A stretch of 64,000 nucleotides of DNA from a virus: the IMG/VR virus record IMGVR_UViG_3300042874_000443, positions 1 to 64,000 of that record. The stretch is one strand, 5' to 3'. The notes beneath the pieces are model-generated. The model saw only the letters and a list, made by a program, of their open reading frames with translations. It was not told where the DNA came from and did no database searches. Shown here one piece after another: positions 15,636 through 22,572 of the stretch (positions are counted from its first letter, which is position 1; each line of letters starts with the position of its first letter). Both the position numbers and the translations under genes were made by a program.

Positions 15636-16289
15636 ATGCGCATCGATTACAACACACCGAACCAGCACGTCCCCGTCTATCTCTACGACGCGGCACGGCA
15701 GCCGGTCACTGGGTTTGTTCCTGCGGTGGGACAGGTACAGCTCAGTCTCGACGGTGCTGCATGGACGGACTATATCGGAACGTGGTCTGAAGACGCAGAT
15801 GGCGTCTATGACCTCGAGTTCGATCAGTCCGAGACTGCCGCATTCAGTTTCGTGTGGGTGAAAGTTGATGCCCCCGGTGCTGAGCGTGTGATGTTCTCCG
15901 TGGACATTGGTGACCGTGTCATCGTCAATACGGCAACAGCTGTCGCCCGACGTTTCCCTATCTACCTCACCGACATCACTAACACGCCGTTGCCTGGCCT
16001 CAACCTTGTTGGCGCTTCACAAGTACAGATCGGCAAGAACGGTGGTGGTATGGTTGACGTTGCAGGCGCACTTGCTGAAGTGGGCGGCGCCAACAATGGC
16101 CAGGGCGGGTATTACTACGAAGCGACGATCCCAGAGATCAATACAGTCGGTTACGACATTCTCAAGGTGTTCCCAACAGGGCTTCCCCAGACACGTTACG
16201 TGTATGTGTGGAACGTCATTCCCGTGCCTTCTAGCGGCGGCGGCGGCGGCGTCTTGATCGGCTCGAACATCCTACGCGGAGGCGCCTGA
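15636..16289 (+). CDS. virion protein with two Ig-like repeats
   Basis: 217 residues. Two similar halves, near 10-90 (VPVYLYDAARQPVTGF, VQLSLDGAAWTDYIGTWSEDADGVYDLEF) and 105-200 (FPIYLTDITNTPLPGL, VQIGKNGGGMVDVAGALAEV...GYYYEATI), suggest duplicated beta-sandwich domains. A poly-Gly stretch follows at the C-terminus. Likely part of the tail-fibre set; no specific family. Confidence 0.6.
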   Translation: MRIDYNTPNQHVPVYLYDAARQPVTGFVPAVGQVQLSLDGAAWTDYIGTWSEDADGVYDLEFDQSETAAFSFVWVKVDAPGAERVMFSVDIGDRVIVNTATAVARRFPIYLTDITNTPLPGLNLVGASQVQIGKNGGGMVDVAGALAEVGGANNGQGGYYYEATIPEINTVGYDILKVFPTGLPQTRYVYVWNVIPVPSSGGGGGVLIGSNILRGGA

Positions 16290-16924
16290 TGTACGTCAAA
16301 CTTGGAGACACCATTCGCGGGACGTTCGGTACGTCGGACTTCTCGACGGGCGCATCTATCAACGCCGATGTCTTGCCGACATGTGTCGTGCTCGATCAAG
16401 GTGTCCTCATGGGATATGCCCCTGTGGTCGTCAATCAAGCCATTGGCCTCTATGAAGTTCCCGTCGATGTGACCCTCGGGAACCTGTTCGCAGTTGGGCG
16501 TGCGTACAGCTTGTACGCCGTGGCTATCGTGGGGGGCATCACCGCGCGCGCTCCTGTTGCAGGCATCTCGTCATTCAACGTGACGATGCGAGGCCCGGAT
16601 GACGCCGTCAGCGTGTCCAACCTCAGTTCCATCGTGAACGCGATCCTCGACGAGCTTCTGACAGGCCACGCGATCGTCGGGTCGGTTGGCGACGCTATCG
16701 CGATCGCTGCTGGGTTGCTCCAAGGCAACTTCTTCATGGACCAGACTAACAACTCGGACCCGAACGGACAGACCGCGGCACGGCTTCGCGTCTTCCGCAC
16801 AGGCGCCGCTACTGCCCTCGCAACGAACGGCGGGTCTGGCGAAGGTGAGTTTGCTACCTTCCTGGTGACCACGACGTACGCGGGCGTCAACAAGATCGCG
16901 ACTCACCGGGTGGTCCGCGTATGA
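16289..16924 (+). CDS. virion-associated hypothetical protein
   Basis: 211 residues. It begins with a beta-rich half (KLGDTIRGTFGTSDFSTGA, LGLYEVPV-type strands) similar in style to the preceding gene, then a helical segment (SSIVNAILDELLTG...) and a Gly/Thr-rich end. Co-directional and one-base-overlapping neighbours indicate one transcription unit with the fibre genes. Function not recognised. Confidence 0.55.
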   Translation: MYVKLGDTIRGTFGTSDFSTGASINADVLPTCVVLDQGVLMGYAPVVVNQAIGLYEVPVDVTLGNLFAVGRAYSLYAVAIVGGITARAPVAGISSFNVTMRGPDDAVSVSNLSSIVNAILDELLTGHAIVGSVGDAIAIAAGLLQGNFFMDQTNNSDPNGQTAARLRVFRTGAATALATNGGSGEGEFATFLVTTTYAGVNKIATHRVVRV

Positions 16925-17241
16925 GCAGCGGTGGTCCCCTCGCAACCAAAGGCGTTCATACCGGCAAAGGCGTCACGGTCGCGACCAAGGGCATGGTCTC
17001 CTCTTCGGAGGCCGCTGACGGCGCCGGAGGGTTGCAAGGCGAACCGTTGGTTCTGCCGATCCCACGTCTTCCGATTCGGATCATCATCCCTACGGCTGCC
17101 AACTCTGCACTCATGGTCGTCGAGAACATCTTCGACAATCTTCGTGTTCAGCAGGCGTCCAACATCGCGGTGCCCAGCATGTACAAGCGGGCCTATCTTG
17201 TTGCCTACGAGACCGACGAGACCGCCGTCGTGACTCCGTGA
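16921..17241 (+). CDS. hypothetical virion-associated protein
   Basis: 106 residues, ATGA overlap. The Gly/Thr-rich N-terminus (GGPLATKGVHTGKGVTVATKG) repeats a TKG triplet; the second half is mixed alpha/beta. No Cys, signal peptide or membrane segment. No family recognised; the role is inferred from position only. Confidence 0.5.
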   Translation: MSSGGPLATKGVHTGKGVTVATKGMVSSSEAADGAGGLQGEPLVLPIPRLPIRIIIPTAANSALMVVENIFDNLRVQQASNIAVPSMYKRAYLVAYETDETAVVTP

Positions 17242-17245
17242 CGGC

Positions 17246-17518
17246 ATGTCCCGAACTTCACCGACCGATCAAGAACGCCTGCTGAAAGGGCTCGCCAACC
17301 TGGAACTCCAGGTCAGCGCGCTTCAGACATCCACGAAGGACGGCACATTGCCCGGGATGTTGAAGCAGACCCGCCGCACGATTCTGGGGTCTGCCGTCGT
17401 CGTCGCGGTCGCGTTGATCGTTTCGTCCCTCATCAAGTTCTGGGGCGACGAGCGTGTCCGATCCCTGGAAAAGCGGATTGAACTGCTCGAACAGGTCCGT
17501 GATATGAGGCAACCATGA
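17246..17518 (+). CDS. membrane protein with one transmembrane helix and flanking coils
   Basis: 90 residues. An N-terminal helical stretch (residues 8-35), a transmembrane helix at about 48-66 (ILGSAVVVAVALIVSSLI), and a short C-terminal charged helix (VRSLEKRIELLEQVRDM). The layout fits a small envelope protein or a holin/spanin partner, but no signature decides this. Confidence 0.6.
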   Translation: MSRTSPTDQERLLKGLANLELQVSALQTSTKDGTLPGMLKQTRRTILGSAVVVAVALIVSSLIKFWGDERVRSLEKRIELLEQVRDMRQP

Positions 17519-17853
17519 AGCGCGCCATCGAGATCATTCCTGCGAAGCCTGACTACGTACCGTTCACGCTCGACGTCAAGGCGCCGGGTATCGTGCGCAA
17601 TGTGGTGACGGGGTTCGAACCGCCCAGCACCATCATCCCTGCGTCGATGGGGAAACCCCCTCAGGCAGAGTTGAAGCCGCTCGCTGCCATCGTGTTCGAG
17701 GTCGACCCCGACGGTGAGGAGAAGAAGCGCGACTTCGTCTGGTTGCCTGCCGGCAAAGCGCTCGAGTATCCCGGCACGCTCGAGTGGCGCGCCAACTACG
17801 TCGACGAGGTCACAGGCACGCCGCTGTTCTTGTACGAGGCCACGCCTGCGTGA
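17515..17853 (+). CDS. hypothetical protein
   Basis: 112 residues, beginning within the last bases of the previous gene (ATGA). It is beta-rich, with VPFTLDVKAPGIVRNVVTG, IVFEVDPDGEEKKRDFVWLP and ALEYPGTLEWRANYVDEVTG, suggesting a single beta-sandwich. No family recognised. Probably in the same unit as the fibre genes. Confidence 0.55.
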   Translation: MKRAIEIIPAKPDYVPFTLDVKAPGIVRNVVTGFEPPSTIIPASMGKPPQAELKPLAAIVFEVDPDGEEKKRDFVWLPAGKALEYPGTLEWRANYVDEVTGTPLFLYEATPA

Positions 17854-18119
17854 TCGGGTTCTACGAATCTAGACGGGAGACGTTCACGTACTCGGACAAC
17901 GTCACGACGAGCACAGCGACCACAGGCGGTCAGTGGATAACAGTTACGTCGACATCCTGCGCATCGAACGTTGCCGTCGCGTACGAACCGCCGCCGTATC
18001 GTCGTCCTAAGCCACCGTTCATACCCTTCGAGCCTGTTCGCATCCCGCGATATATGGCGCCACCTCTGTCGATTCCGTGGCCGGCGGCGCTGCGCAGGTT
18101 TCGTGGAGACCTCGTGTGA
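17850..18119 (+). CDS. Pro-rich hypothetical protein
   Basis: 89 residues from GTG 17850 (GTGA overlap). The first 45 residues are Thr/Ser-rich, the rest Pro-rich (EPPPYRRPKPPFIPFEPVRIPRYMAPP). Low complexity makes homology unreadable. The GTGA overlaps on both sides support a real gene. Confidence 0.5.
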   Translation: MIGFYESRRETFTYSDNVTTSTATTGGQWITVTSTSCASNVAVAYEPPPYRRPKPPFIPFEPVRIPRYMAPPLSIPWPAALRRFRGDLV

Positions 18120-18298
18120 CGTGGGGTCCCATTCTGCGAAAGCGCCGTGAGTGGGACGAACGTTTCATCAAGGCCCTGGCTCGCCTCGAAGAAGAACGTC
18201 AGAAACAAGAACAATGTGGTGGGTGTGGGCGTACGTTCGCCGAGCACCCCTTCGAAGATTACGAGGAGTGTGTGCGCAAGTTGTTGAACGACGTCTAA
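18116..18298 (+). CDS. small protein with CxxC-H-C pattern
   Basis: 60 residues from GTG 18116. A charged helix (KRREWDERFIKALARLEEERQKQ) is followed by CGGCGRTFAEHPFEDYEEC, a compact C-x2-C...H...C set that could bind zinc. A 6-bp hairpin (18291-18305) spans its stop codon. Confidence 0.55.
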   Translation: MTWGPILRKRREWDERFIKALARLEEERQKQEQCGGCGRTFAEHPFEDYEECVRKLLNDV

Positions 18299-18319
18299 GA
18301 GACGTGCTACGGACGGTGG

Positions 18320-18643
18320 ATGTCGACCAAAGAACAAGCGCTGTGGATGCTGGATGCATCCGAAGTGCGTGCAGGCCAAACATGGCAGCACGCGAAGAGT
18401 GGGCGGCGGTATACGGTGATCGCTACCGGCGTCGACGAAGCGACGCTTGCGCCGGTCGTCATCTACGCCGGTTCCGATGGAGTGGTGTGGGTGCGCGCTC
18501 TCGAGGTCTTCGTCGGCAACACCGACGAAGGCAAGGCACGCTTCCAGTTGATCGAGGACCTCGATCACACGGAGCAGACCATTCCTTTCCAGCGCACGGG
18601 CGGATGGCGCCCCACCGACGGTTTCGAGGAGCGTCCGTCGTGA
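18320..18643 (+). CDS. DUF1653-like protein
   Basis: 107 residues. The middle reads AGQTWQHAKSGRRYTVIATGVDEATLAPVVIYAG...WVRALEVFVG, which matches the DUF1653 pattern (G-x-[YW]-x-H-x-K-[GS]-G-x-x-Y-x-V, then VVY and W-x-R-x-x-x-x-F). The biochemical role of this family is not known. It heads the cassette with dCMP deaminase, and its stop overlaps that gene's GTG. Confidence 0.7.
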   Translation: MSTKEQALWMLDASEVRAGQTWQHAKSGRRYTVIATGVDEATLAPVVIYAGSDGVVWVRALEVFVGNTDEGKARFQLIEDLDHTEQTIPFQRTGGWRPTDGFEERPS

Positions 18644-19227
18644 GGCCGGACTGGGACGAGTACATGATGCGTTTCGCGTACACCGCCGCGATGCGTGCCA
18701 CGTGCCCTCGCCGCAGTGTCGGCGCCATCATCATGGATTCCGACCATCGCATCGTAGCCACGGGCTACAACGGTGCTGCTCGTGACCTTCCGTCCTGCGA
18801 CCAGGTTGGTTGCCAGATGGTCGAGGGGCACTGTGTGCGGACTCTTCACGCCGAATCGAACGCGATCGATTTCGCAGGGCGTTTCGCACAACGCTGCACC
18901 CTCTTCGTGACGGTGACACCGTGTTGGGATTGTGCCAAGCGAATCGTCAACTCCGGCATCACACGTGTTTGCTACGACGAGCACTACGAGAGCCGGTACG
19001 GCAAGAGCACTGACGTTCCCGACTATCTCCGCGAGGGCGGCGTCATCGTGGACCGCATGGATGAATCCGTGATGACGCGCTACAAGTCGCTCATGGCGCT
19101 TCTGGTGATGCCTGTCGACGCGACAAGCACGGGCCCGCACGCATCGATCGTCCCGCCGGCGGCATGCGCGATCCATCGCTTCGAAGGCGATGGTCCGTGT
19201 GTTGTCTGCGGCACCTCAGGTAGTTGA
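18640..19227 (+). CDS. deoxycytidylate (dCMP) deaminase
   Basis: 195 residues from GTG 18640. The zinc-dependent CDA motifs are intact: CPRRSVGAII near residue 22, HAE at 70-72 (ligand His and catalytic Glu), and TPCWDC with C95 and C98. This enzyme converts dCMP to dUMP and feeds thymidylate synthesis. The insert with Cys and His (SCDQVGCQMVEGHC, residues 52-65) matches the extra structural zinc of dCMP deaminases. A C-terminal extension with C...H...C-x2-C is unusual. The first gene of the RyR/SLOG set follows eight bases after its stop. Confidence 0.88.
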   Translation: MRPDWDEYMMRFAYTAAMRATCPRRSVGAIIMDSDHRIVATGYNGAARDLPSCDQVGCQMVEGHCVRTLHAESNAIDFAGRFAQRCTLFVTVTPCWDCAKRIVNSGITRVCYDEHYESRYGKSTDVPDYLREGGVIVDRMDESVMTRYKSLMALLVMPVDATSTGPHASIVPPAACAIHRFEGDGPCVVCGTSGS

Positions 19228-19234
19228 GGTGCGG

Positions 19235-19747
19235 ATGTCCCCGTATGACGACGGCTGGCTCATGGGGATGGACATCCCTTGCGTCCGTCTAGGTTGGCGG
19301 GGTAAACATTGGAACATGACCAAAACGTACGAGGAAGTTCGCCTGGTGTGCGCGGAGGCAGCGCACGAGACGAACCGCGTGTATTGCCAGGCGTTGGGGG
19401 ACTTCTCCCAGCCCTCGTGGGGCGCCGCCGAAGACTGGCAGCGCACGAGCGCGATCAAGGGCGTCGACGGCGTGTTCGCCGGCAACGGCCCTCGCGCCTC
19501 GCACGAGAGCTGGCTCGCCGAGAAGGCAGCCACGGGCTGGAAGTTCGGGCCGGTGAAGGATGCCGAGAAGAAGGAGCACCCGTGCTTCGTCTCCTACGAC
19601 GAGCTTCCGCCCGAGCAGAAGCAGAAGGACCACGTGTTCGTTTCGACGGTGCACGCGATGGCAACAGCGCTCGGTCACCCGGTACCCGGCATCTCGCCCG
19701 CGGTCACCGTGAACGACGGCCTGAAGGTCACGACGCGCCCGGCATGA
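19235..19747 (+). CDS. RyR-domain protein 1
   Basis: 170 residues; ATG 19235 is preferred because GAGG lies five bases upstream and it clears the deaminase stop. The part from about residue 45 to 140 reads as a RyR domain: NRVYCQALGD near the start, SWGAAEDWQRTSAIKGVDGV, a W and GWKFGPVKDAEKKEHPCFVSYDEL, and ending QKQKDHVFVSTVHAM. In eukaryotes this repeat occurs in ryanodine receptors; prokaryotic copies are linked with nucleotide-centred conflict systems. The ligand is unknown. Confidence 0.8.
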   Translation: MSPYDDGWLMGMDIPCVRLGWRGKHWNMTKTYEEVRLVCAEAAHETNRVYCQALGDFSQPSWGAAEDWQRTSAIKGVDGVFAGNGPRASHESWLAEKAATGWKFGPVKDAEKKEHPCFVSYDELPPEQKQKDHVFVSTVHAMATALGHPVPGISPAVTVNDGLKVTTRPA

Positions 19748-20091
19748 AGGCGCGGGACGCTGCGTTTACTGCGTGCGCGAAGGTCGCGCTGCTCAACGAC
19801 TTCGACCCGCTCGAGTGGGACGACGCTCCATCCTGGCGACAGGAAGCGGCGTTCGCCATCGCAGAAGCGGCCCTCGACACCAACAACCCGGACGCCACGC
19901 GCGCAGCATGGTTCACGAAGATGGTCGAGATGGGGTGGAAGTGGGATCGCTTCCTCGACGTCGAAAAAAAGACGCACCCCGGGATCGTCACCGGCGAGCT
20001 GACGCGCGGCGGCTCGAAGCACTGGGAGAACGTCGTCAAGCTGGTCCGTGTGTGCGGCCGTGCCGGCGGCGTGCGGATGTTGGGGCCATGA
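19744..20091 (+). CDS. RyR-like domain protein 2
   Basis: 115 residues, ATGA overlap. It parallels its neighbour: WRQEAAFAIAEAALD for the first helix, a shortened middle, GWKWDRFLDVEKKTHPGIVTGELTRGGSKHW for the second half, and a final helix WENVVKLVRVC. Tyr/Cys residues of the first copy are replaced, so it is a diverged paralogue. Two RyR-type proteins side by side are uncommon and suggest a heteromer or two ligands. Confidence 0.7.
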   Translation: MKARDAAFTACAKVALLNDFDPLEWDDAPSWRQEAAFAIAEAALDTNNPDATRAAWFTKMVEMGWKWDRFLDVEKKTHPGIVTGELTRGGSKHWENVVKLVRVCGRAGGVRMLGP

Positions 20092-20582
20092 TCGTCGCGT
20101 TCACCGGGCATCGCCCCGACAAGCTCGGTGGCTGGGACCCGTTGCACCCGGTTGTATTGCGTATACGCAAAGCGCTACGTAATGGCCTCGCAGCCAACTG
20201 GCCGCTCTGCGCCATCTCGGGGATGGCTCTTGGCGTCGATCAATGGGCGGCCGAAACGTGCGTCGAGCTGGGCATTCCGTTCGTTGCAGCGTTGCCGTGC
20301 GACAACTGGGGCGAGCAGTGGCCGACGTTCTCACGCACGCGCATGGAAGCGCTCATCGCGAAGGCCAAGGAGATTCACGTCATCAGCCCCGGGCCCTACA
20401 AACCCTGGAAAATGCAGCGACGGAACGAGTGGATGGTGGACCACTGCAACCTGCTCATGAGCGTTCACGATGGTTCGGCAGGGGGGACGTACAACTGCCT
20501 GGCATACGCTGCAGAGGTTGGTCGAGACGTGCTGCCGCTCGAGTGGCGTGACACGGTACCATGTGCTGATGTCGCACGATAG
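20088..20582 (+). CDS. SLOG-family (DprA/YspA-like) protein
   Basis: 164 residues, ATGA overlap. It opens with VAFTGHRPDKLGGWD, then CAISGMALGVDQWAAETCVELGIPFVAALPC, and later MVDHCNLLMSVHDGSAGGTYNC. GHRP, SG-x-A-x-GVD-x-WAAE and DG-x-x-GGT-x are the landmarks of the Rossmann-like SLOG fold that binds nucleotides or their derivatives. Close relatives are phage and bacterial proteins of unknown substrate. With the RyR pair it makes a probable nucleotide-sensing or nucleotide-clearing cassette. Confidence 0.8.
   Translation: MIVAFTGHRPDKLGGWDPLHPVVLRIRKALRNGLAANWPLCAISGMALGVDQWAAETCVELGIPFVAALPCDNWGEQWPTFSRTRMEALIAKAKEIHVISPGPYKPWKMQRRNEWMVDHCNLLMSVHDGSAGGTYNCLAYAAEVGRDVLPLEWRDTVPCADVAR
20557..20562 (+). 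promoter_or_regulatory. possible leaderless-type promoter, TACCAT-N6-ATG
   Basis: TACCAT followed by GTGCTG and ATG 20569. It lies inside the end of the SLOG gene, so the match could be chance, but the spacing is the one seen at the intergenic cases. Confidence 0.35.
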
Positions 20583-20754
20583 TTTGCTCTGGTTTCCGGA
20601 TGTCTTCGTTCGTCGACAAGGGGCGGCGTTGACGGAACGAACCAAGCCAGGGCGGTTGCTCATGGCGATGACACCCGAGCACCGCGCGCGCCTCGTGAAG
20701 ACGTTGAACGGGCCACCACCTGCTGATTGGTGGGTGAAGATTCTTTGTGGTTAG
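20569..20754 (+). CDS. hypothetical protein
   Basis: 61 residues; no Shine-Dalgarno, overlapping the SLOG gene by 14 bases. Sequence features are few: a central RLLMAMTPEHRARLVKTLNG helix and a Trp-rich end (ADWWVKILCG). Its 3' end overlaps the convergent HNH gene, so the present C-terminus might have been altered by that insertion. Confidence 0.5.
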   Translation: MSHDSLLWFPDVFVRRQGAALTERTKPGRLLMAMTPEHRARLVKTLNGPPPADWWVKILCG

Positions 20755-21166
20755 GGGTCCTTGTGGTGTTAGAACGCTTGAATGTGCGCTCGGCATGGCA
20801 ATTTGCACACACAAGGTCGCACTTGGCCACTTCGTTCAATACAGCCTTCTTACTGTTCAGGCTGCGCATACGCGATACGTCATACGATTTGACACCACGC
20901 ACATGGTCGAACTGAAGCACGTAATATCGGAATTTCTTTTGACAGTCTGTGCATCGTTTGTTGTCTTTTAATGCACGGATAAACGCCATTAGCTCCAATT
21001 TGTGGCGCTTGTTCCGTTCCCGGTAGTATTCTTTGTTCGCATGATAGTGTGCCTTGGATCGTTTTGAGGCTATTTTCTTCCAACATGTCTTACACGCCCA
21101 CTGATATTTGCGGGTACCGTTTTTATTGAAACCGTTGACATGAAAGTCTCGCTCACGTTGTTTCAT
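20660..21166 (-). CDS. HNH homing-type endonuclease next to tRNA genes
   Basis: 168 residues if ATG 21166 is used. The frame is open upstream through the tRNA and includes a RCGRC pair, so part of a zinc ribbon would be lost with this start. Present are WACKTCWKK, a basic helix-rich region, CTDCQKKF, FDHVRG (first HNH His) and VCANCHAER (second). The gene is distinctly A/T-richer than its surroundings and lies head-on against the SLOG cassette, as expected for a mobile endonuclease. No self-splicing intron is evident. Confidence 0.8.
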   Translation of the reverse strand: MKQRERDFHVNGFNKNGTRKYQWACKTCWKKIASKRSKAHYHANKEYYRERNKRHKLELMAFIRALKDNKRCTDCQKKFRYYVLQFDHVRGVKSYDVSRMRSLNSKKAVLNEVAKCDLVCANCHAERTFKRSNTTRTPNHKESSPTNQQVVARSTSSRGARGARVSSP

Positions 21167-21191
21167 TTTTTTACAACGGCCGCATCGTTTG

Positions 21192-21268
21192 TGGAGCGTC
21201 GGATGGGACTTGAACCCATGCGCGTTCAGTTCATTAGGCTGACTGCTCTGCCGCTGAGCTACCGACGC
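21192..21268 (-). tRNA. tRNA, anticodon uncertain (AAU if a 7-nt loop is assumed), CCA encoded
   Basis: The minus strand gives a perfect 7-bp acceptor stem (GCGTCGG/CCGACGC), D-arm GCTC...GAGC, T-arm ATGGG-TTCAAGT-CCCAT, discriminator T and an encoded CCA. The anticodon arm is odd. TCAG/CTGA pairs enclose CCTAATGAA, so either the loop has nine bases or there is a C-A mismatch around CTAATGA. The second reading gives anticodon AAU (Ile), rare in bacteria. The tRNA is secure, its specificity is not. Confidence 0.85.
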
Positions 21269-21349
21269 GTTGCGCATACTGTAAGAGTATCGAATTTTAG
21301 TCCGTGAGTCATCACTCCTCTCGGGTTACGGTCATCACAATAAGTACCG

Positions 21350-21421
21350 TGGGGACGGATGGGTTCGAACCACCGACGCAGGCCCTTTCGAGCCATCGCT
21401 CTACCACTGAGCTACGTCCCC
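21350..21421 (-). tRNA. tRNA, anticodon uncertain (GAA or CGA)
   Basis: Minus-strand cloverleaf: acceptor GGGGACG/CGTCCCC, D-arm GCTC-AGTGGTA-GAGC, T-arm GGTGG-TTCGAAC-CCATC, discriminator A. CCA is not encoded. The anticodon arm around GGCTCGAAAGGGCC pairs poorly, with GGC/GCC as the only clean part. By numbering the anticodon is GAA (Phe) with C at position 33, or CGA if shifted by one. Confidence 0.85.
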
Positions 21422-21423
21422 GG

Positions 21424-21516
21424 TGACCTGTCGAGGGATTGCACCTCGCCCTTCGCGCGCTTCTCGGTTCATGACGCCGAGTCCTTCGAGAACGTTCAGC
21501 TCGAGCTGAACAGGCC
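21424..21516 (-). tRNA. tRNA-like element, possibly degenerate type II tRNA
   Basis: Two bases upstream of the previous tRNA on the same strand. GGCCTGT (5') pairs with ACAGGTC (3'), CGAGG-TGCAATC-CCTCG looks like a T-arm, CTCGG/CCGAG encloses CGTCATGAA like an anticodon arm, and A-CCG follows the acceptor. The D-arm region is too long (28 bases) and contains an 18-bp palindrome. It may be a decayed tRNA; CAU would be the anticodon in a 7-nt loop. Confidence 0.35.
21494..21511. repeat. 18-bp perfect palindrome
   Basis: GTTCAGCTCGAGCTGAAC is its own reverse complement over all 18 bases. It lies in the D-arm position of the tRNA-like element. It could be a recombination or binding site, or the result of decay of that element. 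Confidence 0.6.
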
Positions 21517-21579
21517 ATGGCGGAGCTGGCACGACGTTAGCGCTGCACGCAGCGGTTTACGTTTTTCCGCACCAGCTCC

Positions 21580-21601
21580 AAAAAGGTCAACCAAAGGTTG
21601 A
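21580..21601 (-). terminator. intrinsic terminator after the peptidyl-tRNA hydrolase gene
   Basis: On the minus strand TCAACC-TTT-GGTTGA is followed by CC and TTTTT. It lies 13 bases beyond the stop of the gene ending at 21614. The stem is short (6 bp), so efficiency may be low. Confidence 0.55.
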
Positions 21602-21613
21602 TGTTTGTGGCGC

Positions 21614-21937
21614 TTACCTCACGAGCGGCAACGCCGACACCACCTTTCCAATCGCTTTGCGATCCGTGGATGGTGCGATTCCAATCGCCATGGCTTCACC
21701 GGCGTGCGGACCGGCGTCCTCGACAATGAGCTGGTGGGTCAGCGAGTTCTCGCCGAGCGCCGTCGCGATACGCCGCAACGTGGTCTCGTCGGGCACCTGC
21801 AGCGCGACCACGATGGTCGGTGGGTGGCCGGAGGCCTCGGAAGCCGCGTGGCACACCTGAGCCATCTGGACACCGTGCGGAAGGTCGTTGCGAATCACGG
21901 TGTAGAGGACTTTGGGTTGGTTGTCGCTCATGACCAC
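21614..21937 (-). CDS. Pth2-type peptidyl-tRNA hydrolase
   Basis: 107 residues. The start of the fold reads VLYTVIRNDLPHGVQMAQVCHAASEA, close to the Pth2 pattern of a strand with R-x-DL, G-x-x-x-A-Q, and H-A. It is followed by VVALQVPDETTLRRIATAL and an end with IVEDAGPHAG, matching the family's VxDAGxTQ-like motif. Such enzymes release peptides from stalled tRNA. GTG 21937 is preferred (GAAGG six bases upstream); ATG 21931 is also possible. It is next to the tRNA genes, which fits a translation role. A damaged second copy lies at 22571-22632. Confidence 0.8.
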   Translation of the reverse strand: MVMSDNQPKVLYTVIRNDLPHGVQMAQVCHAASEASGHPPTIVVALQVPDETTLRRIATALGENSLTHQLIVEDAGPHAGEAMAIGIAPSTDRKAIGKVVSALPLVR

Positions 21938-21957
21938 ACGCGACCTTCGCTACATGC

Positions 21958-21963
21958 TAACGT
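21958..21963 (+). promoter_or_regulatory. leaderless-type promoter, TAACGT-N6-ATG
   Basis: TAACGT, then GGAACG, then ATG 21970. The divergent Pth2 gene starts at 21937, so the two transcripts begin back to back. Confidence 0.5.
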
Positions 21964-21969
21964 GGAACG

Positions 21970-22572
21970 ATGCGCAAGCTCACTAGGAAGCAGGTCTTGT
22001 CGATCCCACGACTCCTCCGTGACGGCATGACGTGGACGCGAGCAGCCGAGCACCTCGGCATCTCGAACTCGATGTTCGCGGTGATCCTTCAAGGCCGGTC
22101 GTACCCGGACGTTCAAGCGGCGCTCCAACCGAAGCTGGAAGCTACACGCCAGTACCTGAAGACGTTGCCTAAGCCCACGCACTACACCTGCGCGAAGTGT
22201 CGGAAGGACTTCCCTCGTACGGAGGAATTCTTCTCGCCGTTGAGCAACCGGCGTGCTGGCTTTGAGGGTCGCTGTCGAGCGTGCAAAAGCATGCAGAACC
22301 GTGACCGTCATCAGAAGTATCGCCTGGAGGCGCTGTGCCACTACGCGGGGGGAGACCCCACGTGCGCGTGCTGCGATGAGGACACCATCGAATTCTTGAC
22401 CTTCGACCACATCAACGGTGGTGGAGCCAAGCATCGTGAGTCCTTGCGAGGCAAGGCTGCGAGCTTCGCCTTGTGGCTGAAGAACAACGGCTATCCAGTC
22501 GGATACCGGGTTCTCTGCATGAACTGCAACCTGGCCATCGGCATCTACGGAACCTGTCCTCACCAGCGGTAG
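21970..22572 (+). CDS. HNH endonuclease with N-terminal HTH
   Basis: 200 residues. Residues 8-45 contain a helix-turn-helix (WTRAAEHLGISNSMFAVIL). A zinc ribbon follows (YTCAKCRKDFPRTEEFF...CRACKS), then CACCDE, TFDHINGGG (HNH first His) and VLCMNCN (last part), giving an HNH nuclease with two Cys pairs. Free-standing, similar in layout to the LAGLIDADG gene at 32490 in having an HTH in front. It sits between an intact pth2 gene and a pth2 fragment, so it probably moved in there. Confidence 0.82.
   Translation: MRKLTRKQVLSIPRLLRDGMTWTRAAEHLGISNSMFAVILQGRSYPDVQAALQPKLEATRQYLKTLPKPTHYTCAKCRKDFPRTEEFFSPLSNRRAGFEGRCRACKSMQNRDRHQKYRLEALCHYAGGDPTCACCDEDTIEFLTFDHINGGGAKHRESLRGKAASFALWLKNNGYPVGYRVLCMNCNLAIGIYGTCPHQR

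Noticed and set aside
18291-18305. Hairpin ACGTCT-AAG-AGACGT at the end of the gene 18116-18298
   Set aside because: Six base pairs, no T-run, overlapping the stop codon. Too weak to call a terminator.
21167-21277. N-terminal extension of the HNH gene
   Set aside because: This part translates the first tRNA (SVAQRQSSQPNELN...). The tRNA fold is secure, so the extension is unlikely to be coding, although a RCGRC pair is lost from the HNH protein.
21312-21518. 68-residue minus-strand frame over the tRNAs
   Set aside because: It contains SSVVERWLE...GGSNPSVPT, the typical translation of tRNA sequence in a coding frame, not a protein.
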